Shown here piece by piece: positions 1 to 8,472 of a stretch of DNA of 33,335 bases. The stretch spans positions 1 to 33,335 of the forward strand of contig DATKAO010000180.1 of assembly GCA_035498015.1 (NCBI GenBank). The letters are read 5' to 3'. Origin of the DNA: Myxococcota bacterium. GTDB taxonomy: Bacteria; Myxococcota_A; UBA9160; SZUA-336. The translations under genes were made by a program, and so were the position numbers. How positions within the stretch are numbered: the stretch's first letter is position 1; each line of letters starts with the position of its first letter. The notes beneath the pieces were generated by a model. That model saw nothing but the letters and a program-made list of their open reading frames with translations, made no database searches and had not been told where the DNA came from.

Positions 1-1
1 G

Positions 2-1182
<1,181 letters not shown>

Positions 1183-1186
<4 letters not shown>

Positions 1187-2259
1187 ACGTCCTCTTCCTG
1201 TCCGAGGGCGGCCAGGTCGGCGGCGCGGAGGCGGACATCCTGCGCCTGGCCGAGGAGCTGCGCGCGCGCGGTCACGGGGCCGTGGTCGGCGCGTTCGGCG
1301 CGCCCTTCCTGCGCGAGGCGCATGCGCACGGGCACCCGACGCTGTCGGTGCCGCGCGGCGTGCGCTACTGGGCGGGCATGCGCGCGATCGCGCGCGCCGT
1401 CCACGAGCACGCGATCGACGTGGTGAACGCCCAGTCGCTGCGCATGACGTCGCTCGCGGGCACGGCGCGCGCGCTGCGCATGTTCCGGGCCGGGCTCGTG
1501 ACCACGATCCACAACGTGGCCGACCGCGCGAACGACCGCTTCACCAAGCCGATCCTCTTGCGCCTGCCCGACGCGCTGGTGTTCGTCTCGCGCTTCGAGC
1601 GCGCGCGGCTGGGCGAGCTGTGGGGCGGCGAGCGCGGCGAGGTGATCTACTCCGGCGTCGACCTGCCGCTGCCGGGCAGCCTCGAGCCGCTCGACCTCGC
1701 GACACTGCACGGTGTACCCCGCGACGCGCGCGTGCTCGGCTTCGTGGGCCGGCTCTCGCCCGAGAAAGCGGTGGGCGACGCGATCGCGGCCCTGCCGCGC
1801 CTGCCCGACGACGTGGTGCTGTGCATCGTGGGCGAAGGCCCGGAAGAAGGCGCGCTGCGCGCCGAGACCCGCCGGCGCAACCTGGAGAAGCGCGTGGTGT
1901 TCACGGGCTTCTCGCGCGAAGTGAGTCGCTACATGGCGAGCTTCGTGGGGCTGGTCCTGCCCTCGCGGCGCGAGGCGCTGCCGGTCGTGCTGCGCGAGGC
2001 GGCGGCGATCGGGCTGCCGGTGGTCGCCGCCGACGTGGGCGGCGTGCGCGAGATCGTGGTGCCGCGCGAGACCGGGCTGCTCTACCCGTCGGGCGACGTC
2101 GACGGCCTGGTGCGCGCGATCCGTTCCCTGCTCGACGATCCCTCGCGCGCCGCCACCATGGGCTGCGCGGCGCGCGAGCGGGTGTCCCGCATGTTCGACC
2201 CCAAGCAGTGGGTCGACGAGACCGAGGCGCTGTTCACGCGCGTGGCGAGAGGCGACTGA
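1183..2259 (+). CDS. GT4-family glycosyltransferase, probable CTG start
   Basis: Retaining GT-B glycosyltransferase that moves a sugar from a nucleotide donor to a glycan or lipid acceptor at the cytoplasmic face of the membrane. The C-terminal half has the GT4 donor-site features: FVGRLSPEKAVGDAI, then IVGEGPEEGALR, and the E-x7-E motif in REALPVVLREAAAIGLPVVA. The first ATG/GTG/TTG start in frame (GTG 1282) would remove the first beta strand. The 33 codons upstream encode NVLFLSEGGQVGGAEADIL, the usual GT4 N-terminus including the GGAE loop. The only codon that starts this neatly is CTG 1183-1185, which overlaps the previous gene's stop as CTGA, with GGGG at 1171-1174. This gives 358 residues. 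The next gene starts 1 nt after the stop. Acceptor and sugar are unknown. Confidence 0.88.
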
Positions 2260-2260
2260 C

Positions 2261-3121
2261 GTGGAATACCAGGAGATCCAGTACGAAGTGTCCGAGCGCG
2301 TGCTCACGCTCACGCTCCACCGGCCCGACAAGCTGAACGCCTTCACGGCGCGCATGCTGTCCGAGCTGCTCGACGCGTTCGACCGCGCCGACGCCGACGA
2401 CGACGTGCGAGCGGTGATCGTGACCGGCTCGGGGCGCGCGTTCTGCGCGGGCGCCGACCTGTCGAGCGGCTCCGGCACGTTCGACCAGCGCGCGGGCGCG
2501 CAGAACGTGGGCATCGAGGCGCGCCGCGACGGCGGCGGGCGACTCACGCTGCGCATCTACGAGTGCAAGAAGCCGGTGATCGCGGCGATCAACGGCCCGG
2601 CGGTCGGGGTGGGAGTCACCATGACCCTGCCCATGGACGTGCGTCTGGCCTCGACCGAGGCGCGCTTCGGCTTCGTGTTCGCGCGCCGCGGCATCTGCCT
2701 GGAGGCGGCCTCGAGCTGGTTCCTGCCGCGCGTGGTCGGAGTGTCTCGCGCGCTCGAGTGGACCTACACCGGCCGGGTGTTCCCGGCGACCGAAGCGCTC
2801 GAGGGCGGCCTGGTGCGCAGCCTGCACGCGCCCGCCGAGCTCGTGCCCGCAGCGCGCGCGCTGGCGCGCGAGATCGCCGACAACACCTCGGCCATCTCGG
2901 TGGCGATGACCCGCCAGCTGGTGTGGAAGATGCTGGGCGCCGACCACCCGATGGAGGCGCACAAGCTCGACTCACGCGCCATCACGGCGCTGGGCCAGAG
3001 CGCCGATGCGCACGAGGGCGTCGGCGCGTTCCTCGCCAAACGCAAGGCCGAGTTCAAGCAGCGCCCCAGCCGCGAGATGCCCGCCTTCTTCCCCTGGTGG
3101 CGCGAGCGCCCGTTCGAGTGA
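2261..3121 (+). CDS. Enoyl-CoA hydratase/isomerase (crotonase) family protein
   Basis: A 286-residue crotonase-fold enzyme acting on an acyl-CoA thioester, most simply hydrating a 2-enoyl-CoA in beta-oxidation. The HRPDKLNAFTARM start, the first oxyanion-hole segment FCAGADLSSG and the second NGPAVGVGV are all visible. The segment FVFARRGICLEAASSWFLPR sits where the catalytic acids of hydratases lie. I cannot assign each acid with certainty, and isomerase or hydrolase activity remains possible. The GTG start lies 1 nt after the glycosyltransferase stop. The stop TGA overlaps the next gene's GTG as GTGA. The gene is thus enclosed by coupled junctions in a run that mixes acyl-CoA and glycan functions. 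Confidence 0.9.
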   Translation: MEYQEIQYEVSERVLTLTLHRPDKLNAFTARMLSELLDAFDRADADDDVRAVIVTGSGRAFCAGADLSSGSGTFDQRAGAQNVGIEARRDGGGRLTLRIYECKKPVIAAINGPAVGVGVTMTLPMDVRLASTEARFGFVFARRGICLEAASSWFLPRVVGVSRALEWTYTGRVFPATEALEGGLVRSLHAPAELVPAARALAREIADNTSAISVAMTRQLVWKMLGADHPMEAHKLDSRAITALGQSADAHEGVGAFLAKRKAEFKQRPSREMPAFFPWWRERPFE

Positions 3122-4221
3122 TCGCGCGCCGGCTCGCGCTCGCCGCGATCTGGCTCGCCGTCGCGCTGTTCGCGGGCGAGCTCGGGCTGCGCGCCTGCGC
3201 GCCGCAGGACCTGCAGCGCGACATCCCGGACCTGTGGGTCAAGGACCCGGCGCTCGGCTGGCGCCACCACCCCAACGAGCGCGGCATCGCGAACACGGGC
3301 GAGCGCGACGTGGAGATCTGCACCAACGGCGCCGGCGATCGCGTGGACTGCCGGAACCCGCCGCGCACGAGCTGCGCGGGCCGGGTGCTGTGGCTCGGTG
3401 ACTTCGAGGCGCTCTCGATCCCGTTCCCCGAGACACCCTGGGCGCTGCTCGACGCCGACACCGGCGCGTGTACCGACGCCGCGGGCGTGAGCTCCTACTA
3501 CATGGGCCAGTACGTGGCCGCGGCGCGCGAGCGCTTGAACGCGCCGGGCGCGCACTGGGACGTGGTCACGCTGGCGGTCTACGTCGGCAACGACTACACG
3601 ACCACGCCCGAGTCCGTGCCGCCGCCGCAAGACGTGCAGCGCCGGCCGTGGCGCCTGTTCCCCGCGGGTCTCTCGCTGCAGGCGATCTGGGACTGGGCCT
3701 ACCCGATGAACTCCTGGCTCGAGTCACGCTCGCACTTGTACGTGGCCACCCGCTCCGCGATCCGGCGCGCGCTCGACCGCGGCGATGTCGGCATCTACGG
3801 CGTGCCCGAGACCCTGCGCAAGTCGAAGCTCACCCCCGCGCTGCTCGACGGCACGGCGCGTGGCATCGCGCTGGTGGCGCAGGAGGCGCACGCGCACGGC
3901 GCGCGCTTCCTGGTGGTCGTGCACCCGCACCGCGCGCAGGTGCTCGACCCCGACGGCGCCGAGATCGCGCGCGCGCTGCCCGCGCTGGCGAGTGACCTGG
4001 ACATGAACGCGGCCTCGGAGGAGCTCATGTCGCGGCTCGGGAGCGTGCCCGAGGTCGACCGCGCGATCGACCTGTTGCCCGTGTTCCGCGCGCACGCCGC
4101 CCCGGGTCTGTGGGAGCCCGAGGACCAGCACCTGTCGGCCGCGGCGTACAGGCTGTGGGCCGAGACGGTGAGCGGCCCGCTGCGCGAGTTGCTCGCGGAA
4201 GGGCCGCCGCCCGCGCGCTAG
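3118..4221 (+). CDS. Membrane-anchored SGNH-like protein lacking the catalytic serine
   Basis: A 367-residue protein with an N-terminal hydrophobic segment (about residues 2-22) serving as signal or anchor, so the rest should be periplasmic. The layout matches SGNH/GDSL-fold proteins of exopolysaccharide loci: a short N-terminal region (DPALGWRHHPNERG), then RVLWLGDFEAL where block I normally reads GDS, then YVGNDY (block III, N158), then EDQHLS near the C-terminus (block V, H338). The nucleophile position is Phe96, so ordinary esterase or acetyltransferase chemistry should be lost. Block V reads D-x-H instead of the usual D-x-x-H. The GTG start overlaps the crotonase stop (GTGA). The stop TAG (4219-4221) shares CTAG with the convergent GST. 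It could be an inactive scaffold or glycan binder, or use other residues. The fold call rests on motifs by eye. Confidence 0.75.
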   Translation: MIARRLALAAIWLAVALFAGELGLRACAPQDLQRDIPDLWVKDPALGWRHHPNERGIANTGERDVEICTNGAGDRVDCRNPPRTSCAGRVLWLGDFEALSIPFPETPWALLDADTGACTDAAGVSSYYMGQYVAAARERLNAPGAHWDVVTLAVYVGNDYTTTPESVPPPQDVQRRPWRLFPAGLSLQAIWDWAYPMNSWLESRSHLYVATRSAIRRALDRGDVGIYGVPETLRKSKLTPALLDGTARGIALVAQEAHAHGARFLVVVHPHRAQVLDPDGAEIARALPALASDLDMNAASEELMSRLGSVPEVDRAIDLLPVFRAHAAPGLWEPEDQHLSAAAYRLWAETVSGPLRELLAEGPPPAR

Positions 4222-4826
4222 GCCTTCGCGGAGGGCCGGCTCGACACGTCCCGGTGCCAGCGGTTCACGTTGGCGAGCTCCGGCGGCACGCGGATCTGCG
4301 CGGCGCGGCCGAAGTCGATCGCGCACAGCGCGGTGATGTCGGCGACGGTGAACTGGTCGCCCGCCACGAACTTGCGCGTGGCGAGCTGCCCGTCGAGCCA
4401 CGCGATGCGGTCCAGCGCATTGTGTCTGCACACCTCGCCGTACTCGGGTGACTGCTTGATGCGGCCCTTGAAGAACTCGTGTGTGTTCTGGAAGCAGCCG
4501 GTCACCAGGTTGAACAGCCCGAGCTCCATGCGCCGCTGCCACATCTCGACCTTGGCGCGCTGGGCCGCCCCCTCCCCGAACAGCGCGGGCTTGGGCTGCA
4601 GCTCCTCGAAGTAGCGGCAGATCGCGATCGACTCGGCCAGGTAGCTGCCGTCGTCGAGCTCGAGCACGGGCAAACCGCCGAACGGGTTCTTGGCGAGAAA
4701 CTCGGGCTGGCGATTCACTGCCTTGCCGATGTCGACCTGCTCGGTCGGGACGGTGATTCCCTTCTCGGCCAGGAAGATGCGCACGCGGCGCGGATTGGGC
4801 GCCAGGGCGCTGTCGTAGAGCTTCAT
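4218..4826 (-). CDS. Glutathione S-transferase family protein
   Basis: A cytosolic thioredoxin-fold GST of 202 residues. The N-terminal domain runs LYDSALAPNPRRVRIFLAEK with the cis-proline segment GGLPVLELDDG and the glutathione-gamma-glutamyl contact ESIAICRYFEE. The C-terminal helical domain carries FVAGDQFTVADI, the usual N-capping box of helix 6. The substrate is not predictable; reductive dehalogenation, isomerisation and detoxification all occur in this family. The ATG at 4826 has GGGAGG (plus-strand 4838-4843) 11 nt upstream and a TAGGAT -10-like box beyond it, so this gene appears to have a normal leader, unlike several neighbours. Its stop shares CTAG with the SGNH-like gene. The divergent FkbM gene starts only 44 bp away. 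Confidence 0.9.
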   Translation of the reverse strand: MKLYDSALAPNPRRVRIFLAEKGITVPTEQVDIGKAVNRQPEFLAKNPFGGLPVLELDDGSYLAESIAICRYFEELQPKPALFGEGAAQRAKVEMWQRRMELGLFNLVTGCFQNTHEFFKGRIKQSPEYGEVCRHNALDRIAWLDGQLATRKFVAGDQFTVADITALCAIDFGRAAQIRVPPELANVNRWHRDVSSRPSAKA

Positions 4827-4853
4827 GGTCCGGCTTGCCTCCCGTTCGGCGCG

Positions 4854-4859
4854 ATCCTA
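4854..4859 (-). promoter_or_regulatory. Candidate -10 element for the GST gene
   Basis: On the minus strand this reads TAGGAT, followed by a leader of about 27 nt with GGGAGG before the ATG at 4826. The divergent FkbM promoter would use the overlapping bases 4858-4863. No good -35 is visible. Confidence 0.35.
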
Positions 4860-4870
4860 TCCGTTCTGCG

Positions 4871-5632
4871 ATGAATTTGCTGCGTGCGCTGCGCTACGCG
4901 CGCTACTACCGCAACTGGCGCGAGCTCGAGCAGGCGCGCGCGGCGGGCCGCAAGCCGGCGCGCGCGGTGCTGCGCGACGGCACGTCGTTCGAGGCGCCGG
5001 CGGGAGTGAACCCGCTGCGCGTACTGACTCCCGTGTTCCACAAGCGCGTGTACACGCCGCCGGGCTTCGAGATCGGCGCCGACGACACGGTGGTCGACGT
5101 GGGGGCGAACATCGGCGCGTTCGCGGTCTACGCCGCGCAGCGGACGCGCGGCCGGGTGCTGGCGATCGAGCCGCACCCCGAGAATGCCGAGCACCTGCGG
5201 CTCAACCTGCGCGCCAATCACTGTCAGCGCGCCGAGGTCGCGGAGTGCGCCATCTCGGACGCGCCGGGCACGCTGCCGCTGTTCATCGGCAAGAGCGGCA
5301 CGACTCACCAGCTCACGCCGCTCGGCAAGGACGCCGGCGCGGGTGAGTCGGTCGACGTGCGCGTCGCGACCTTCGCGCAGGTGCTGGCCGAACACGGCTT
5401 CGAGCGGGTCGACTTCCTGAAGCTCGACTGCGAGGGCGCGGAGGGAGTCATCCTGCCGGCGCTGCCCGTCGCTCTGATGGCCGCGATTCGCACGATCGCG
5501 CTGGAGTTCCACGACGACGCCTCGGTGCTCGCGCACGACGCGCTCGCGAAGCTGCTCGAGCAGAAGGGCTTCCGAGTTGCACTCGATTGGGACGGGCGCT
5601 CCGCGAACGGCATGCTGTTTGCCCGCCGCTAG
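4871..5632 (+). CDS. FkbM-family methyltransferase
   Basis: A 253-residue SAM-dependent methyltransferase of the FkbM family, which usually O-methylates sugars or polyketides. Motif I is VVDVGANIGAFAVYAA, followed by the acidic ribose-binding end of beta 2 in VLAIEPHPENAEHL. The family signature FLKLDCEGAEGVIL comes next, then a C-terminal strand. ATG 4871 is chosen over TTG 4835: the upstream residues look like translated spacer, and the ATG begins a plausible basic helix. There is no Shine-Dalgarno sequence. TATCCG at 4858-4863 ends 7 nt before the ATG, so the mRNA may be leaderless, though the hexamer is a poor -10. A GT2 glycosyltransferase follows 16 nt downstream, which fits methylation of a surface glycan. 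Confidence 0.9.
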   Translation: MNLLRALRYARYYRNWRELEQARAAGRKPARAVLRDGTSFEAPAGVNPLRVLTPVFHKRVYTPPGFEIGADDTVVDVGANIGAFAVYAAQRTRGRVLAIEPHPENAEHLRLNLRANHCQRAEVAECAISDAPGTLPLFIGKSGTTHQLTPLGKDAGAGESVDVRVATFAQVLAEHGFERVDFLKLDCEGAEGVILPALPVALMAAIRTIALEFHDDASVLAHDALAKLLEQKGFRVALDWDGRSANGMLFARR

Positions 5633-5635
5633 GCG

Positions 5636-5641
5636 TATCAT
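5636..5641 (+). promoter_or_regulatory. -10-like TATCAT placed for a leaderless GT2 mRNA
   Basis: TATCAT (5 of 6 to TATAAT) lies between the FkbM stop and the GT2 start and ends exactly 7 nt before GTG 5649. The 7 nt between are all C/G pyrimidine-rich, with no Shine-Dalgarno sequence. Transcription would begin at or next to the start codon. Confidence 0.5.
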
Positions 5642-5648
5642 CCCGCCC

Positions 5649-6476
5649 GTGAAAATCCGCGCGAGCGTCATCCTGGCGACTTACGACCAGCCGCGGCTGC
5701 TCGACCTGGCGCTCGCCGGTTACTCGGGCCAGAGCACGCGTGACTTCGAGATCGTGGTCGCGGACGACGGCTCCGGCCCCGAGACGCGGCGGGTGGTGGA
5801 CTGCTGGGCGCGCCGGCTGCCGGTGCAGCTCCGGCACGTCTGGCAGCCGCACCTCGGCTTCTGGAAGTCGGCCGCCGTGAACCGCGGGGTGCTGCACAGC
5901 CGCGGGCCGCTCCTGGTGTTCTCGGACGGCGACTGCGTGCCCTCGCGCAGCTTCGTGGCGGAGCATCTCGAGGCGGCTGGACCGGCGAGCTTCGCGGTCG
6001 GCGGTCACGTGCGGCTGTCCGAGGCCGACAGCCGGCGAGTGACTCGCGAGCGGATCGCGTCGGGCGCGCTCGAGAGCGAGCTGCCGCTGGCCGAGCGCGC
6101 GGGTCTGTGGTGGACGCACTGCAAGAGCCTGGCGTACATCGCGGCGCGCCGGCCGCACAAGCCGCGCCTGCTCGGGCTCAACTTCTCGGTCGACCGCGCG
6201 AGCTTCTTCGCGGTGAACGGCTTCGACCTCACCTACCGCAACAGCGCAAAGGACGATTCCGACCTGCGCAACCGGCTGTTGCTCGCGGGCGTGAGGCCGG
6301 TGTCGCTCTGGCACCGCGCGCGCGTGCTGCACCTGTACCACCCGCCGCACGTCGAGCGCACGCTGTGGCGCGAGGCGGCCGCCTACTACCGCCGCGCCGA
6401 CCTGGCCGCGGAAGCGCCGTACGGTCTGCGCGAGCTGGCCGCCGAGCTGCGCGACCGGCGGCTCACGGGAACGTGA
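5649..6476 (+). CDS. GT2-family glycosyltransferase with galactosyltransferase-type C-terminus
   Basis: A GT-A fold inverting glycosyltransferase of 275 residues. It shows SVILATYDQPRLLDLAL at the N-terminus, then VVADDGSG (nucleotide binding), VFSDGDCVPS (the D-x-D metal site), and NFSVDRASFFAVNGFD, typical of the Glyco_transf_7C region. KDDSDLRNRLLLAG holds the likely catalytic acid. The frame is open upstream to 5577, but those codons lie inside the FkbM gene, and GTG 5649 begins directly with the first beta strand. No Shine-Dalgarno sequence precedes it, while TATCAT ends 7 nt upstream. The stop lies inside the 3' end of the convergent fdhD gene (14-nt overlap). The likely role is in surface polysaccharide or glycolipid assembly; donor and acceptor are unknown. 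Confidence 0.9.
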   Translation: MKIRASVILATYDQPRLLDLALAGYSGQSTRDFEIVVADDGSGPETRRVVDCWARRLPVQLRHVWQPHLGFWKSAAVNRGVLHSRGPLLVFSDGDCVPSRSFVAEHLEAAGPASFAVGGHVRLSEADSRRVTRERIASGALESELPLAERAGLWWTHCKSLAYIAARRPHKPRLLGLNFSVDRASFFAVNGFDLTYRNSAKDDSDLRNRLLLAGVRPVSLWHRARVLHLYHPPHVERTLWREAAAYYRRADLAAEAPYGLRELAAELRDRRLTGT

Positions 6477-7272
6477 CCCGCTCCGCGCCCGCGTAGAGCG
6501 CGAGTGACTCGCCGCGCACGAAGGCGGCGAGCGTCATGCCGTTCTCGCGCGCCAGCTCGACCGCGAGGCTGGTCGAGCCCGACACCGCGGCCAGGATGGG
6601 GATCCCGGCCACGAGCGCCTTCTGCGCGATCTCGAAGCCCGCGCGCCCGCTGATCGCGAGCACGGTCCCGTGCAGCGGCAGCCGGCCTTCGAGCGCCGCC
6701 CAGCCCACGACCTTGTCCACCGCGTTGTGGCGGCCCACGTCCTCGCGCGCGCACCAGAGCGCGCCGTCGGGGCCGAACAGCGCCGCGGCGTGCAGCGCGC
6801 CGGTCGCGCGGAACAAAGGCTGCGCGGCGCGCAGCCGTTCGGGCAGCGCCAGGAGCGTGCCGGCCGAGACACGCGTCGCGTCGCCGTGCAGCGCGGGCGC
6901 GCGCGTGCGCAGTGTCTCGAGCGTGGCCTTGCCGCACAGCCCGCACGCCGACGAGGCCACGAAGGCGCGCGGCTCGGGCCGCACGATGCCCCGCGCGCCC
7001 GGCTCGGCCCGTGCGTCGACCGTGTTTCCCTCGGAGTCACAGTGCGCGATCGAGGCGATCGCGCCGAAGTCGCGCGCCACGCCCTCGCTGACCAGGAAGC
7101 CGGCGGCGAGCTCCACGTCGTGGCCCGGCGTGCGCATGGTGATCGCGAGCGGCTCCCCGTCGAGCCGGATCTCGAGCGGCTCCTCGACCACCAGAGACTC
7201 GACGCGCGCCTCGCACGCCGCGCCGCGCAGCCCGAGCGCGTCGATCTGGACCGTTCCCGGCCTGCTCGCCAT
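6463..7272 (-). CDS. fdhD: Formate dehydrogenase accessory sulfurtransferase FdhD
   Basis: FdhD passes sulfur from the cysteine desulfurase IscS to the bis-MGD molybdenum or tungsten cofactor of formate dehydrogenases, a step needed for their activity. The 269-residue protein has the conserved C-x-x-C pair (C110, C113) in SSACGLCGKATLE, plus RTPGHDVELAAGFLVSEG and EDVGRHNAVDKVVGW, all family signatures. ATG 7272 is chosen because the frame, though open further upstream, there runs through the exported-protein gene in another frame. That neighbour is on the same strand with a 23-nt gap. No formate dehydrogenase or cofactor gene is in the window, so the client enzyme must be encoded elsewhere. 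The 3' end overlaps the GT2 gene by 14 nt. Confidence 0.95.
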   Translation of the reverse strand: MASRPGTVQIDALGLRGAACEARVESLVVEEPLEIRLDGEPLAITMRTPGHDVELAAGFLVSEGVARDFGAIASIAHCDSEGNTVDARAEPGARGIVRPEPRAFVASSACGLCGKATLETLRTRAPALHGDATRVSAGTLLALPERLRAAQPLFRATGALHAAALFGPDGALWCAREDVGRHNAVDKVVGWAALEGRLPLHGTVLAISGRAGFEIAQKALVAGIPILAAVSGSTSLAVELARENGMTLAAFVRGESLALYAGAERVTFP

Positions 7273-7295
7273 GGCCCAGCCTAACCGATCGCGAC

Positions 7296-7859
7296 TCACT
7301 GTGCGGGGGCGTCGCCCTCGCGCACCAGCGGCCCGAGCACGCGGATGCGCTCGTCGCGCGTGAAGCCTGCCACGGCAGCTGCCGCGCTGCCGGCGCCGGC
7401 CATGCGCACGGCGAACAGGGCCGGGCCCGCGAACGCGTCCTCCAGGCCCAGCCGCAGCGCGCCGAGCCCCGTGAGCGCCGTGTCGAGCCGCCCGGCGCCG
7501 AAGGCGTTGTCGAGATACGCCTCGCGCGGCTCGGGCAGGCGCTCGACGTCCTCCGCGCGCAGGCCCTCGAGCGCGCCGGTCGACAGCTGCGAGACTCCCA
7601 GCGCCGTGCGCCGGACCGCGCCGCTCACCAGCCCGAACAGCACCGGCTCGGTGAAACGGTTCGCGTCGGCCAGCGCGAGCGTGTCGCCCAGGAAGCCCAC
7701 GGCCGAGGCAGTCACCAGGCCGGCCGCGCCCAGCGCGTCGCCGGTGACACGGAACGGCGTCGCCAGAAGCGCCCGCAGGGCGCCCCCCGGGTCGGGCCCC
7801 GCGTGCGCCTGCGGCGCGAGCGCCAGCAGGCAGGCCACGAGTGCCGGTCCCCCCTTCAT
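7296..7859 (-). CDS. Exported protein of unknown function
   Basis: I do not recognise this 187-residue protein with confidence. It begins with a clear signal peptide (MKGGPALVACLLALAPQAHA, cleavage after AHA near residue 20). The mature part has two Gly/Ala-rich amphipathic or weakly hydrophobic stretches (about residues 42-60 and 70-90), then a polar segment RAEDVERLPEPREAYLDN and a second hydrophobic region. The pattern recalls small outer-membrane-associated proteins of the TIGR04073 type, but the match is weak. The gene lies directly upstream of fdhD (23 nt), so the two may be co-transcribed. On the minus strand TATCGA ends 7 nt before the ATG (plus-strand 7867-7872), another possible leaderless start. 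The divergent SRPBCC gene begins only 35 bp away. Confidence 0.7.
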   Translation of the reverse strand: MKGGPALVACLLALAPQAHAGPDPGGALRALLATPFRVTGDALGAAGLVTASAVGFLGDTLALADANRFTEPVLFGLVSGAVRRTALGVSQLSTGALEGLRAEDVERLPEPREAYLDNAFGAGRLDTALTGLGALRLGLEDAFAGPALFAVRMAGAGSAAAAVAGFTRDERIRVLGPLVREGDAPAQ

Positions 7860-7880
7860 CGCGGTCTCGATACCGCACGC

Positions 7881-7886
7881 TAGGAT
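7881..7886 (+). promoter_or_regulatory. -10-like TAGGAT placed for a leaderless SRPBCC mRNA
   Basis: TAGGAT ends 8 nt before ATG 7895, with no purine-rich ribosome site between. The whole intergenic region is 35 bp and must also serve the divergent exported-protein gene. Confidence 0.45.
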
Positions 7887-7894
7887 GGCCGTCC

Positions 7895-8323
7895 ATGCAG
7901 ATCGAGCTCACACAGCACGTGGCTGCGCCGCCGGACCGCGTCTTCGCCGTCTACACCGACCACGCGGGCTGGGAGCGCTGGGCCGGAGTCAAAGAGGTCG
8001 TGCTGCGCCAGAAGGGTGACCCGCCGCCGAACGGGCTGGGTGCGATCCGAGTGATTCGCGCGCGCGGCATGGCGATCGAGGAGGAGGTCACCGGCTTCGA
8101 TCCACCCCGTCGCATGACCTACCGGCTGGTGGCCGGCGCGCCCGTGCGCGACCACGAGGGTGTCGTGCGCTTCGAGCCCGACGGCGCCGGGACGCGCGTG
8201 ACCTGGAACGTGCGCTTCCGTCCGCTCGTGCCCGGCACCGGCTGGCTGCTGCGGCGCGTGCTCGAGGGCGGCCTGCGCGACGTTCTCGCCAGGCTCGCCC
8301 GTAAGCTCGAGTCCAAGGACTAA
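7895..8323 (+). CDS. SRPBCC-family (START-like) protein
   Basis: A 142-residue protein of the Bet v1/START-like superfamily, which forms a deep hydrophobic cavity for lipids, polyketides or aromatic ligands. The N-terminal strand IELTQHVAAPPDRVFAVYTD followed by HAGWERWAG is the usual opening of this fold. The middle reads RMTYRLVAGAPVRDHEGVVRF, and RVTWNVRFRPL precedes the long C-terminal helix. ATG 7895 is chosen over an earlier in-frame start at 7841 because the extra 18 residues have no family counterpart and lie in the promoter region. TAGGAT ends 8 nt upstream. No catalytic residue can be named. It could be a ligand carrier or a polyketide cyclase-like protein. It converges on plsB across a 149-bp spacer. 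Confidence 0.85.
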   Translation: MQIELTQHVAAPPDRVFAVYTDHAGWERWAGVKEVVLRQKGDPPPNGLGAIRVIRARGMAIEEEVTGFDPPRRMTYRLVAGAPVRDHEGVVRFEPDGAGTRVTWNVRFRPLVPGTGWLLRRVLEGGLRDVLARLARKLESKD

Positions 8324-8342
8324 AGTCCGACCCGAAGCTGCC

Positions 8343-8441
8343 GATCAATGACATGAAATTGCGGCCCGCCAGCCAGCAATTGAACGATCAGGGGATGGCG
8401 GGGGCGCAGGTGCCAGGAACTTGGGGGGGATCCGGTGCCAG
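8343..8441. repeat. Inverted repeat and short direct repeats between convergent genes
   Basis: In the 149-bp spacer between the SRPBCC and plsB stops, AATTGC (8357-8362) faces GCAATT (8376-8381), and an outer GATC pair (8343-8346, 8386-8389) extends the dyad imperfectly. Further on, GGTGCCAG occurs twice, 25 bp apart (8409-8416 and 8434-8441), around a run of G. The dyad could be a bidirectional terminator, but no T-tract follows it. The GGTGCCAG pair looks like the remnant of a dispersed intergenic repeat. No function is established. Confidence 0.35.
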
Positions 8442-8472
8442 CGCTCCCGCCTTCTTTGTCTCCGCCGTCCGC

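Noticed and set aside
4835-4870. TTG 4835 as the FkbM start
   Set aside because: The 12 extra residues lie in the GST promoter and ribosome-site region and lack family support; ATG 4871 fits better.
6463-7911. A possible 482-residue fusion ahead of FdhD
   Set aside because: The upstream part is the exported-protein gene read in another frame. The FdhD family starts at ATG 7272.
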